A stretch of 50,000 nt of DNA from Symbiodinium natans (taxonomy: Eukaryota; Sar; Dinophyceae; Suessiales; Symbiodiniaceae): positions 228,212-278,211 of the forward strand of contig CAJNDS010000213.1 of assembly GCA_905221605.1 (NCBI GenBank). Reading direction: 5' to 3'. A program made the translations under genes and the position numbers. Shown piece after piece: positions 39,106-47,370 of the stretch; position 1 is the stretch's first letter; each line of letters opens with the position of its first letter. A model generated the notes under the pieces. That model saw nothing but the letters and a program-made list of their open reading frames with translations, was not told the origin of the DNA and did not search any database.

Positions 39106-42100
39106 CTAGCGAAATTTCGCGTCGGACAGGAATGCCTTTTGACATACGCACATCTTGTCATAGATGACGCAGTCCAGGTTGGGAGCACGTTCCACAATGT
39201 TCTGTAGGACTTGTTTAGCGATGTCATTATTCTCTGGTGAAGCCATGTTGGTTGCCGACATCACAAGCCCTGTGGCGGGATCGATAGCCATGAACCATCC
39301 GTTTTCATGTTGTCTGATGCGGCCATCCTTGCGGGGACGACCGACGCGGGCAGGCGTGTTGCCTGGGCACTTTGCTGCGACCTTCTCGTGCCCGTCCATA
39401 ACGACCTCCTTGACACGGTGCCATTCCGCTGGAGAGAATTGTTGACGCTGCCACCAATCCTTGTACTCAGAAAGGAAGGCCTCGGAGAGAGGCTGAGTTA
39501 CCTCTAGGTTGAAGAGTCTGGCTGATTGGTTGCTTCTGGGATCATACCACATCTCATGCGCTTCCTGAACCACAGCATAGTACAGCTGCGCAGTCGAGTA
39601 TTCACGGTGCCAGCGGTAGTGTTGCTCCGGGTCATTCCAGAGAGTATGTGACTGAGCGAACTCAATGGCATTGTGGCTGATACCTCCTCGGAACTGCAAG
39701 GCCTCGTGATAGTCCAGGAATGTGCGGTCAAAGCCGACTTTACTATTCACAAAGACGTACTTCATGTCCCCAAGAGATAGGCTGTGGTACATCTGCCCGT
39801 CTACCTTCCTGTAGTTGTAATGGTGATGTGTTCGACATGTTTTGCGAGAGCAACGCTTGGTCGTGACCGTGACCTTCTTCACGCCATTCAATGTGTATAG
39901 TCGGCCTTTGACGTCGTGTGCAGGATACAGCGGTGAAGCACATTCTAAGCAAGTGTCAAGAGGAGTCACGATGGATATTACGAGATCATCCGGGTCGTCT
40001 GGGCCGGCTCCACGCAAGTCATACACCGACGACTCTGGCATGCGCAGAGTTTCTACTGTGTGAGCACGGGTGAGTATGAAAGCAGTCGCAGTCTGGGTCT
40101 CACGAAGAACGTCTTCCAAAACGGTGAAGGCAACACCTAGGAGACACTCTGGCGCTTGGGAGTCGAAGATAGCGACCTCTGTGTCACCACATATCTTGGC
40201 CGCCCACCAATGTCCCGAAGTACCAGATGAATTGGGCTCATGGAAGGCCAGCAATGCTCCATTCGGAAGTTCCTCTCGAATGAAGCCGTGTGGAAGCCAT
40301 TCCAGCAGATAAGCTTGGCCGTCATCGCCTTGCGAGATGCCCAGTGTCATGTAGTTGAAATCCCGAGCGGACATACCGTGACGCAGATCGCTCTGACTGA
40401 GGCTCTCCAGTTCGAGGTCATCTTCCATGTAGTACAAGGACGTCAGCAAACAGTTTCCTAGGTCTGCGACATCTTCAGTCCGAAAGAACTGCACTTCACC
40501 TCGGCGGACCAAAAGACGAGGAACGGACTTGCAAGCCAAAGGAGCCCACCGACGGATCTGCAACCCCACCCTGGAGTCGTGTGTCTCCATCCCATGACAT
40601 AGAGCAATGTCATCATGTAGATTACGGCACTGCACGTAGGCACCATCAAACAGCAGTACACACATAGCCTGTCCCATCAAACTTGACACTGACTCAAGCA
40701 TTTTGGCTTCTTCCATTGACAGAATGCCAGAGAGACGTGAGAACTCTGGATTCCTTCGATCCGAGTAAAGATCCCGCCACATTCTTGAGCTTGGATGATG
40801 AACAATGGAGAGAGCAGCAGTCTGGACCTCTGCACAGAGCTTCATGAGGAAGGGAATTTCGCAGGAGGGTTTGCCTCCGTAGAAAATGCGAATGAACTCC
40901 GTTTTGGCCTGATCCACAGAGACATCCATGTAGTCGGCCACACAGTAGCGCCACGCTTGGTAATGCTTGATGAAGAGTGCTAGGATGGTGTATTTGCCAT
41001 CGGACCAGACATCGAGGTCTAAAAGTTTTTGTTGCAGTCGCCGTGGATGGCAACAAGCAGCGTCAACTTCAGAGCAGTGGAAGAAAGCTTCGGCTCTAGC
41101 CTCTCTTGTGAGTTTCTGACCTGCTGCACCTCTAGCAAGTAGACGACCGTACCCTGGTTGGGTATAGTACTCCACTGTAACGGTGGACATGCCGTCACTG
41201 GACGTGAGTCCTGCAGTCTCGTGTCGCGCAATGTACCTTTCAAGCATCTCTTGACGACGATCCACTCCTTGAAGTGCATATGCTTTGAGTCGCTCAATGT
41301 CTACAGTCTCGTCCAGGCTAGTGACAGCCGATCGCAATACCGCATCACCAACTCCTCTGACTGTGCAGTGCTGGAGGAGGAAAGTACTATGGTCCTGAAA
41401 TGCATTCCCGTCCCATGTTTGGATGATGTGCTTCAAGTCAAATGGGCATGTCCAGTGAGTCCAATCCCCGAAGATGTTAACCCCGCCATGTCGAGCCATC
41501 GACTCCTTTAGCCTCGCCCAGTTGATCTGCAGCTTCTCGAAAGTACTATGATCCACTTGTCTGAAGAGCTTGAGGGAGGAATGGTCAATTGCAGACACGA
41601 ACCGCTGAAGCTTCGTGGTACGACCGCGAGTTGATGTAACACAGCCTGGGAGCTCATCAATCTTGTGTAACAAGTACTCCTTGATAATGGGTCTGGTCGG
41701 CGTCGAGGCATGAACCAACTCAACTATTTCGTCATTGGCATCGACCAGCATGCGATCATCCCCAGGAGGAACTAGATCACGACCAGACAACTTTGCAGCA
41801 AGCCACTGAGTGTCCATCTCCAGCTTGTCACTGATGGACTTCAGATCATGCAACATTGTCAGACACTCCCCAACCGGGTTCTCTCTGAAGAAGGGCAGAC
41901 ACCAATCACGGAGGTACAACGACGCAGTGACCGGATGACGTAAGTCCGACGCTAATTCCTCTTGTGGAATCAGAAGGTAAATGCCACGATCATGGTCAAC
42001 TTCGTTTGGGTTCAACGTGTAGGTCGATGTGCCCATGCGAATGCAGACCACACGTCTCCGAAGTTGCTCGCACGCCTTGTTGATGTCCTTGCTTTCCTCA

Positions 42101-42201
42101 ATCACCGGTACATTCTCATAGTTCAGTTCCTGGATCTTCATGGACGTACCAAAGCGTCTCTTGGTAGTGAAACCATAGTTTACCCTGCAGTCGATCTCCA
42201 T
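39106..42201 (-). CDS. Transposon multidomain protein: polymerase-like, peptidase-like, CxC cluster, DDE N-part
   Basis: 1,031 residues. About 345-520: YGR (351), KLTRE (363), EVD (378-380), HP (385), YGG (441) and FDG (518-520). The spacing resembles the palm of a nucleic-acid polymerase with two acidic metal ligands (inference). About 575-690: an NC pair (Cys584), GHWW (His664) and FDSQ (Asp680), the Cys-His-Asp order of Josephin/OTU-like cysteine peptidases (inference). About 745-850: CLEC ... CSRKTC plus the conserved block to SHNAIEF, typical of the CxC5/CxC6-type cysteine clusters linked to KDZ transposases. About 960-1031: GWFMAIDPATG (Asp974) and VIYDKMC (Asp1015), the first two DDE acids. 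It ends at a single TAG, after which the same frame continues (38,686-39,105). The ATG at 42,201 may not be the true start: the upstream ORF overlaps in another frame. Confidence 0.75.
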   Translation of the reverse strand: MEIDCRVNYGFTTKRRFGTSMKIQELNYENVPVIEESKDINKACEQLRRRVVCIRMGTSTYTLNPNEVDHDRGIYLLIPQEELASDLRHPVTASLYLRDWCLPFFRENPVGECLTMLHDLKSISDKLEMDTQWLAAKLSGRDLVPPGDDRMLVDANDEIVELVHASTPTRPIIKEYLLHKIDELPGCVTSTRGRTTKLQRFVSAIDHSSLKLFRQVDHSTFEKLQINWARLKESMARHGGVNIFGDWTHWTCPFDLKHIIQTWDGNAFQDHSTFLLQHCTVRGVGDAVLRSAVTSLDETVDIERLKAYALQGVDRRQEMLERYIARHETAGLTSSDGMSTVTVEYYTQPGYGRLLARGAAGQKLTREARAEAFFHCSEVDAACCHPRRLQQKLLDLDVWSDGKYTILALFIKHYQAWRYCVADYMDVSVDQAKTEFIRIFYGGKPSCEIPFLMKLCAEVQTAALSIVHHPSSRMWRDLYSDRRNPEFSRLSGILSMEEAKMLESVSSLMGQAMCVLLFDGAYVQCRNLHDDIALCHGMETHDSRVGLQIRRWAPLACKSVPRLLVRRGEVQFFRTEDVADLGNCLLTSLYYMEDDLELESLSQSDLRHGMSARDFNYMTLGISQGDDGQAYLLEWLPHGFIREELPNGALLAFHEPNSSGTSGHWWAAKICGDTEVAIFDSQAPECLLGVAFTVLEDVLRETQTATAFILTRAHTVETLRMPESSVYDLRGAGPDDPDDLVISIVTPLDTCLECASPLYPAHDVKGRLYTLNGVKKVTVTTKRCSRKTCRTHHHYNYRKVDGQMYHSLSLGDMKYVFVNSKVGFDRTFLDYHEALQFRGGISHNAIEFAQSHTLWNDPEQHYRWHREYSTAQLYYAVVQEAHEMWYDPRSNQSARLFNLEVTQPLSEAFLSEYKDWWQRQQFSPAEWHRVKEVVMDGHEKVAAKCPGNTPARVGRPRKDGRIRQHENGWFMAIDPATGLVMSATNMASPENNDIAKQVLQNIVERAPNLDCVIYDKMCVCQKAFLSDAKFR

Positions 42202-43116
42202 AGCTTGGCTTGAAAAGCATGCTCATTCTTGTAGTAGAGAGAGGTCAGGAAGAGTCTCAGCCTTTCTTTGAGCATAGGGAGATTGATGGACGGGTCTCCT
42301 GCAAGGGTATTCTCGTAGAAGTAAGGGTAGTCGAACCGTACGTAACAGTCCTGTGCCTCATGCTTGGAGCGAATCTCCCAGTTGGAAGTCAAGTAGATGT
42401 CACTGAAGCATATACCTTGAGATTTTGGCATGGGCATGTCGCAGTCTTGCAAGAAAAGACGAGAGAGAACCACGGAGTGTGTCTGAGTCTCCCACGCCTT
42501 CCTGTAAGAAGCAAGCATATCAGCGACTCTTCGAGCCCATGTCGCCTTCCATGTTTTGTTGCTAGTAACAACTCGGACGTGATCACTATGTTCCTTCGCT
42601 ATACGAGCACAGACGTCAACGAGCTCCCCACGGCGTTTGCACCCTTCGATGGCTTTGTAAACATAGCTTCTGGCGTCTGCCCACGACCAGAGTATGTTCT
42701 TTTCATAGTTCTCGATGCTTGTGGCAATGGAAACAAAGATGCCCTCGACGGCTGACAAGAAGTCCCAAGCTTCCAAGCTCAATTTTTCTTCCATGTCCCA
42801 CGCCCCATCACGAAGGTGGAATAGTTGTCTCTTATGTGCACGCCAGTTGTCTCCGTCAATCAAGAGGAACAGTACCAGTTTCTGAACATTGGACATCATG
42901 TAGTTGGTGGCATTCATGTCGCACAGAAACTTGGTGACGGCCAGGACGAGGCAAGTGTGACGACAGGCGTTAGGATGCGTGGCAACACTCCAGGACTTAT
43001 ACTCTGACACAATGTCGAGAATCGTCTTGGGCGGCGGAACAGGATCAACAGCAGGAAGATGGGGAATCTCACCACCGGGGGGATCTTGTTCGTGAAGGTC
43101 TGAGAAGGCACGGAAC
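42180..43116 (-). CDS. Transposon protein, N-terminal region (exon 2)
   Basis: A TTTTCATTTCCAG|G acceptor at 43,117 opens the frame FRAFSDLHEQDPPGGEIPHL, then PAVDPVPPPKTILDI and the main segment. It is rich in Trp and conserved-looking (RAHKRQLFHLRDGAWDMEEK, then YPYFYENTLAGDPSI, then LYYKNEHAFQAKLW). The end weakly recalls the D5-type primase-helicase N-terminal region, but no Walker motif follows. It ends at TAA 42,180, while the downstream ORF is open in the -1 frame from about 42,222. Continuity needs a -1 shift, a missed intron or an indel. It probably forms one protein with 39,106-42,201. Confidence 0.55.
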
Positions 43117-43460
43117 CTGGAAATGAAAAGTATGTGTGTATGATAGTGCAGTACACCATAGCGGCATGTGTACAGCTAATGGATATGAAACACATGATAC
43201 GATCCAACAATGGTAGTTATGCACCGGACAATGTATAAAACCCATGGCAGGACAGTGGGAGGTCTATGGAGGAACACGCAGTGGACACATAAGACGATAT
43301 CAGAAATATTGTGTATAGCAGTCTAACAAGACAAGAGAAAACAAATGCTGTGACATGGAAAGGTTTATACAGACATTGCATTATACATGCAACCCCACGA
43401 TGGAAAGAGTATATATGACAGTTCAAGATAATACTACACGACATATATACAAAATCTACG
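43117..43460 (-). other. Probable intron of the transposon gene
   Basis: About 344 bp, AT-rich, ending in a good polypyrimidine tract and CAG. The left border is near CGCAATATCGCGTAGA: GT after CGC gives phase 0, whereas joining in frame with exon 2 would need the cut one base earlier (a CG or GC donor). The donor is therefore uncertain. Confidence 0.4.
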
Positions 43461-43696
43461 CGATATTGCGGCTGTAGTAGCAGCTGGGCACCACGAAGAC
43501 GCTTTGCTGGAGGTGGATGTGCTGCATCTTGAGGCAATCCAGACGCAGCTAGCTCTGAAGCTGAAGAAGCCATGTGTGGTGAGCCCATGTTTCGTCTCTC
43601 TGATTCCTCGTTCATGAGAGACTCCAAGTCCTTCTCTAAGTCATCGGGAGACGGTCTACCGCCGACACGCGACGCCGCATCAGGCGGCTCGCTCAT
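43461..43696 (-). CDS. Transposon protein, putative first exon
   Basis: ATG at 43,696 starts MSEPPDAASRVGGRPSPDDL, then EKDLESLMNEESERRNMGSP, and on to PPPAKRLRGAQLLLQPQYR. The segment is hydrophilic and disordered, with a PAKRLR motif that could be a nuclear-localisation signal. After QYR the frame turns into Cys/Tyr/Phe-rich, intron-like sequence. It lies 344 bp upstream of exon 2 on the same strand. Confidence 0.45.
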
Positions 43697-44505
43697 AATC
43701 GACGAGTAAACAAGTACCAGGATATCACAGCACCAGTGATGTCCCTACCGAACTATTCTTGAGGAGAAATGATGACGGTATGAAAGTTGATGCGACAGTT
43801 CAGCAAGTTCTACTTGGCGGTCATATATAGCAACACATCAGTAGTCTGATGAGACAGGCAAGACCCTGAAGACTGGGACAGCCACGATGCTCAGGCACGA
43901 GGACCACGACGAACATGGGCCTGTTTACATGTTTTGATCACTATAGAGTGTGAAAAGTTGCTACATGCGATCAGGGATGAAGTGGGTATAAACGTGTGTG
44001 CGTAATAGACAGTATCACATATGTATCTTTATTTGTGTCGATTTCGTTTCACGATAAACAGATCTTCTCTCAGCAACATATGTCGTTTATCCGGAAAAGA
44101 TGTTGGGTTTGACACAAGCATGAGTCTGTGCTGGGTGTGTCACAGTCAGTGCAACTCACTAGACTATCGTTAAATAATGGAAGAAATCTTGTCTTTTATG
44201 CTTATCTACCAAAAGAACATGCATGTCGTTAAGTCGTAGTTCTCAAAGTACATTGTAATTATATGTAAAACTATTAATTTATATGTACATATATGTATCT
44301 AGATAATATTTATCTGACTCAGTATATCTGTATATACTGACGCTCCCTGCGCATGGAGCTGGATGAGTTGGGGACCGTACCTTGCGACGGATGTGCGGAT
44401 GAAAGTAAAAGCAAAGATACAGATACAAAAAAAAAGGTTACAGCATATAGTAGGATTCTCTGTATACATATTGTAAACATACATATTTTATAAGGGGAAG
44501 AAGAA
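43697..44505. other. Non-coding 5' region of the transposon
   Basis: AT-rich, no gene seen. It would contain the promoter of the minus-strand transposon gene, but no defined motif was recognised. Confidence 0.4.
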
Positions 44506-44509
44506 GGAG

Positions 44510-44631
44510 GGGGGCGGGAGGGGGGGGGGGGGGGGGGAAGGAAAAAAAAAAAAGGGGGGGGGGTGGGGGGGGGGAGGGGGGGGGGGGAAAGAAAAAAAAA
44601 AAAAAATTGTTTGCCACCCCCCCCCCCCCCC

Positions 44632-44663
<32 letters not shown>

Positions 44664-44718
44664 CCCCACCCCCCCCACCCCCCCCCCCCCCCGCCTTTTT
44701 GTTTTCCTTTCCCCCCCC
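44510..44718. repeat. Palindromic homopolymer block G/A then C/T
   Basis: Long G and A runs (44,510-44,606) are mirrored by long C and T runs (44,625-44,718) around TTGTTTGCCA, giving a low-complexity inverted repeat. The frames in it are meaningless. Exact lengths should not be trusted. Confidence 0.85.
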
Positions 44719-44939
44719 TTCTATAACCAGTCATAGAGTAAGGATTCTATGACCAAAGGCTAAAGGTAGCGTAGCTGATGTAGTTCAGCCTACACTCCAT
44801 ACTTAAACCCATCTATCTCATTGCTCAGCCCACCCTCCCGACGTAAACCCATCCATCTCATTGTTTATGTTGCAAATACTTATGATAAAAAAAGAGCCCG
44901 AAAAGGCATGTACATAAAACTCGGGCCTGCAGTATGACG

Positions 44940-45110
44940 TTTTCTGTATATTTATATAAATAAATTTGTATTTATATATTCATATACTTATATATATATA
45001 TATATATGTCTCTCTATATATATATATATATATATGCGTGTATAAATACAAACATAAATAAATACATAAACAAAATAGGTGTGTATGTATATATATATAT
45101 ATCATATCTA
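44940..45110. repeat. AT microsatellites at the other transposon border
   Basis: TATATTTATATAAA and (TA)n tracts, the partner of 37,990-38,150. To the right begins CATGTTGTTTCTC ... GCATGCTGGGCTCATATCCTCC, which matches unit A at 21,285-21,340 on the opposite strand. Confidence 0.85.
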
Positions 45111-45250
45111 TCATGTTGTTTCTCTTTCTTGTTGATTTTGTTCGTTCTCTTGCAAAATGCATGCTGGGCTCATATCCTCCCAATCACACTTCATGAAAAA
45201 CGAACTCGGCTGTATAATCTCCAAGACTCATATCCATCAACGAGAACCAC

Positions 45251-45297
45251 CGTTAGCGGTGCCTCAAAGCTTGCCCTGTCTGAATAGAGTTGGCTGC
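45251..45297 (-). CDS. Duplicated unknown gene, copy B: 47-nt exon
   Basis: Reads GSQLYSDRASFEAPLT between CTGGGCAG and ACG|GTGGTT. All five differences from unit A are silent. The next exon downstream on this strand lies beyond the transposon and LINE, so both sit in one intron of copy B, if the copy is still expressed. Confidence 0.75.
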
Positions 45298-45452
45298 CTG
45301 CCCAGGCATTCAGCAGAATCGGAAGCCCAAGCACCTCCCAGAAACCTGCAACTTTTGCCCCCACAGCCCTAAAGCATGTACCACGAACACCCTCAACTAA
45401 GATAAGCCCGCCTGAACTGCTAATGGGGCAGTCAGCAGGGGGAGTGGGCGGG

Positions 45453-45515
45453 CCATTGTGGCACCACCACTGCCTTAGCTGCGGCGTGAGAAGCTTCAAG
45501 CAGGCTGTCAAACAC
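45453..45515 (-). CDS. Duplicated unknown gene, copy B: AVVVPQ exon
   Basis: Reads VFDSLLEASHAAAKAVVVPQ. In unit A the same exon is preceded by SKL without interruption. Here a 98-bp telomeric array (45,517-45,614) splits it at that point. The array end (CCCTAAG|CCC on this strand) could serve as an acceptor. Confidence 0.45.
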
Positions 45516-45516
45516 A

Positions 45517-45614
45517 GGGCTTAGGGTTTAGGGTTTAGGGTTTAGGGTTCAGGGTTCAGGGTTCAGGGTTTAGGGTTTAGGGTTTAGGGTTTAGGGTTTA
45601 GGGTTTAGGGTTAA
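45517..45614 (+). repeat. Telomeric array with flanking direct repeats
   Basis: TTTAGGG with a TTCAGGG sub-block. It is flanked by TCAAACACA on the left (45,508-45,516) and TCAACACA on the right (45,615-45,622). Unit A has a single TCAAGCACA at the same place (21,942-21,950). The structure is that of an insertion with target duplication. Confidence 0.85.
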
Positions 45615-45759
45615 TCAACACAAGTTTGCTCCTTCGCCACCTTTGGAACTAAACGCGCATGCTTGTAATCTTAATATTGGGATCAAGAATGCCTTGGGAG
45701 GAAGACGCGCGCTTCTACGTACCTCTCCCAGCGCAGCACCTGAGCCCAGACTCCAGAAC

Positions 45760-46085
45760 CCCTAAACCCTAAACCCTAAACCCTAAACCCTAAACCCTAA
45801 ACCCTAAACCCATAGAATCATCAGCACTTCAGCGAGGGGCTTCTCACACCACCACCATGCTTTTGCAGTGGCCACGTCCACTTTCCACGCTGCCTTGGCC
45901 TTTGCCTTCTCCACCACCCAGGGCAGGCTCTTCCCCCTGGGTTCTTAAATGAGGGAAGTAGGCCCCTGTAGATACCCTTTAAGGGATAATATAGGGTACC
46001 TCATTCCCTCATTCCCCTATACACCCTACAAACCCTACAAACCCTACAAACCCTACAAACCCTACAAACCCTAAACCCTAAGCTC
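45760..46085 (-). repeat. CCCTAAA array and CCCTACAAA nonamers
   Basis: CCCTAAA at 45,760-45,812 (shared with unit A). At 46,018-46,070 the unit is CCCTACAAA, the complement of TTTGTAGGG seen at 29,570. The stretch between them resembles 22,205-22,600. Confidence 0.85.
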
Positions 46086-46323
46086 TCAACCCTCAACCCT
46101 AAACCCGATATATACCCTTTAAGGGATTATTTAGGGCTACTAAACCCTAAACCCTAAACCCGAACCCTAAACCCTAAACCCTAAATCCCCAAAACCCCTT
46201 GAACATAAACAAAAAAGCGCCGTTGCCCTCGCCTTTTCCCGCGCGGCGTTGAGCTGGAGGAACTCCGTGGCACGGCTTCATCTTTGGGAATGCATAGCCT
46301 CAGATGGGGGTTTCCGACATGAG

Positions 46324-46423
46324 GGGTTTAGGGTTTAGGGTTTAGGGTTTAGGGTTTAGGGTTTAGGGTTTAGGGTTTAGGGTTTAGGGTTTAGGGTTTA
46401 GGGTTTAGGGTTTAGGGTTTAGG
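46324..46423 (+). repeat. Telomeric array opposite in orientation to its unit A counterpart
   Basis: Fourteen TTTAGGG units between flanks (TCTTTGGGAATGCATAGCCTC on the left, GTGATACCGC further right) that in unit A surround a CCCTAAA array (22,905-23,030). Confidence 0.9.
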
Positions 46424-46537
46424 GGTCTATATGGGGGTTTACGAGATTAGCGGGGTACCTTTTTGGGATCCTAACTCTAAGGGAATCCTACTGTTTGGGG
46501 GTCTATTTTAGGGATCCCCGTATTTCGTTCACCCCCA

Positions 46538-46646
46538 TGTACCCAAAGAGCCCAATACCCCTTAATTAAGGAATATTCATACTAAGGATCCCTATATGGT
46601 TTGAGGAATATTGCTTAATTCAGGGGTTTTGGGCTCTCTGGGTACA
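46538..46646. mobile_element. Hairpin element, family M4
   Basis: 109 bp. The arms TGTACCCAAAGAGCCCAATA and TTTTGGGCTCTCTGGGTACA pair, as do GGAATATTCATACTAAGGA and its imperfect partner. It lies beside the opposed array and is absent from unit A. Confidence 0.8.
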
Positions 46647-46918
46647 CAGCAGTCCATAGGGTGATACCGCAAAACCACGCAGGCTTTGCAAGAAGAATGC
46701 GCAGTGTGCCTTACGCTTGCTAGTTCTCAATATCCCCCTATGATCCTATACTAGAGGGGCCTTCAGAATCAAAATAGGAATTTTTTTTTTGGGGGGGGGG
46801 GGGTTATTATACAGCATAATTATCATAAGGGACCAAAACGGAAGACTATTCGTAATTATTCCGACCCCTATGTTGACCACCTAGACATTTGCAAAAGACA
46901 CCTACTAAGAACCAGTAA

Positions 46919-47120
46919 GGAAGTAACGAGGAAATGTTGTACTCTGCCTTGAGCTCCTCGCAAACATCATAATGGTAAGTCGTAGTTGTAGTCGAGGTGG
47001 TCAGCTCGGATGCAGTCTGCGACAGCTTTGCTTTAGAATGTCGGACATGTTGGAGGAGGTCCGTTGCATCTCCACTGTGGTCTGCGCATTCGTCAGCCTT
47101 GGGAGTCACTCTTGAGGGAT
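46919..47120 (-). CDS. Duplicated unknown gene, copy B: Ser/Thr-rich exon
   Basis: Reads VTPKADECADHSGDATDLLQ, then HVRHSKAKLSQTASELTTST, then TTTTYHYDVCEELKAEYNIS and SLLP. Compared with unit A, one base is missing just after the CCCAG acceptor (CAAGAGTGACTCC against CAAGAAGCTACTCC). With that acceptor the reading frame would be lost. A later acceptor, such as CTCAAG, could restore it. Confidence 0.55.
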
Positions 47121-47174
47121 CTGGGACACACCCCTAAGCTCCAAAGATGGGAGGAAGATCCCGGCTCACGTAGT

Positions 47175-47288
47175 AGGGTTTAGGGTTTAGGGTTTAGGGT
47201 TTAGGGTTTAGGGTTTAGGGTTTAGGGTTTAGGGTTTAGGGTTTAGGGTTTAGGGTTTAGGGTTTAGGGTTTAGGGTTTAGGGTTTAG
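47175..47288 (+). repeat. Telomeric array (TTTAGGG)n
   Basis: Sixteen perfect units between the first and second exons of copy B. Unit A has no array in the equivalent intron (23,450-23,620). Confidence 0.95.
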
Positions 47289-47322
47289 GAGTTTCTGAGC
47301 CAGGGGCTCTGCATTCTGCACA

Positions 47323-47370
47323 GGCCGCCTTGACGCAGGACATGAACAGGAACACGAGAATCCAGGCCAT
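47323..47370 (-). CDS. Duplicated unknown gene, copy B: signal-peptide first exon
   Basis: MAWILVFLFMSCVKAA, followed in frame by CAECRAPGS. A short hydrophobic signal peptide with a small-residue cleavage region. An in-frame TAG lies about nine codons upstream of the ATG, which supports this start. Confidence 0.6.

Larger units (their letters stand above)
38000..45110 (-). mobile_element. KDZ-type DNA transposon, about 7.1 kb
   Basis: Defined by comparison with the empty site at 21,285-21,655. It holds one large minus-strand gene (43,696 to 38,686) and AT-rich non-coding ends. Its base composition and simple AT repeats differ from the TTTAGGG-rich surroundings, and not one telomeric heptamer run occurs inside it, which suggests a later arrival. 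Clear terminal inverted repeats were not found by eye because both ends run into TA repeats. Confidence 0.7.
37785..45195. other. Segment inverted relative to unit A
   Basis: Flanking blocks run in the plus direction on both sides (35,880-35,990 matches 21,170-21,270; 45,205 onward matches 21,660 onward). Sequences at 37,785-37,990 and 45,110-45,195 instead match 21,655-21,430 and 21,340-21,285 on the opposite strand. The inverted part carries the KDZ-type element. Confidence 0.75.

Noticed and set aside
42180-43116. D5-type primase-helicase assignment
   Set aside because: Only a loose pattern near the C-terminal end; no Walker A or B motif follows in any frame.
38151-45110. Terminal inverted repeats of the KDZ-type element
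   Set aside because: Candidates such as CAGGCCTG near 38,170 and GGGCCTGCAG near 44,924 pair too poorly, and both borders lie in TA microsatellite.
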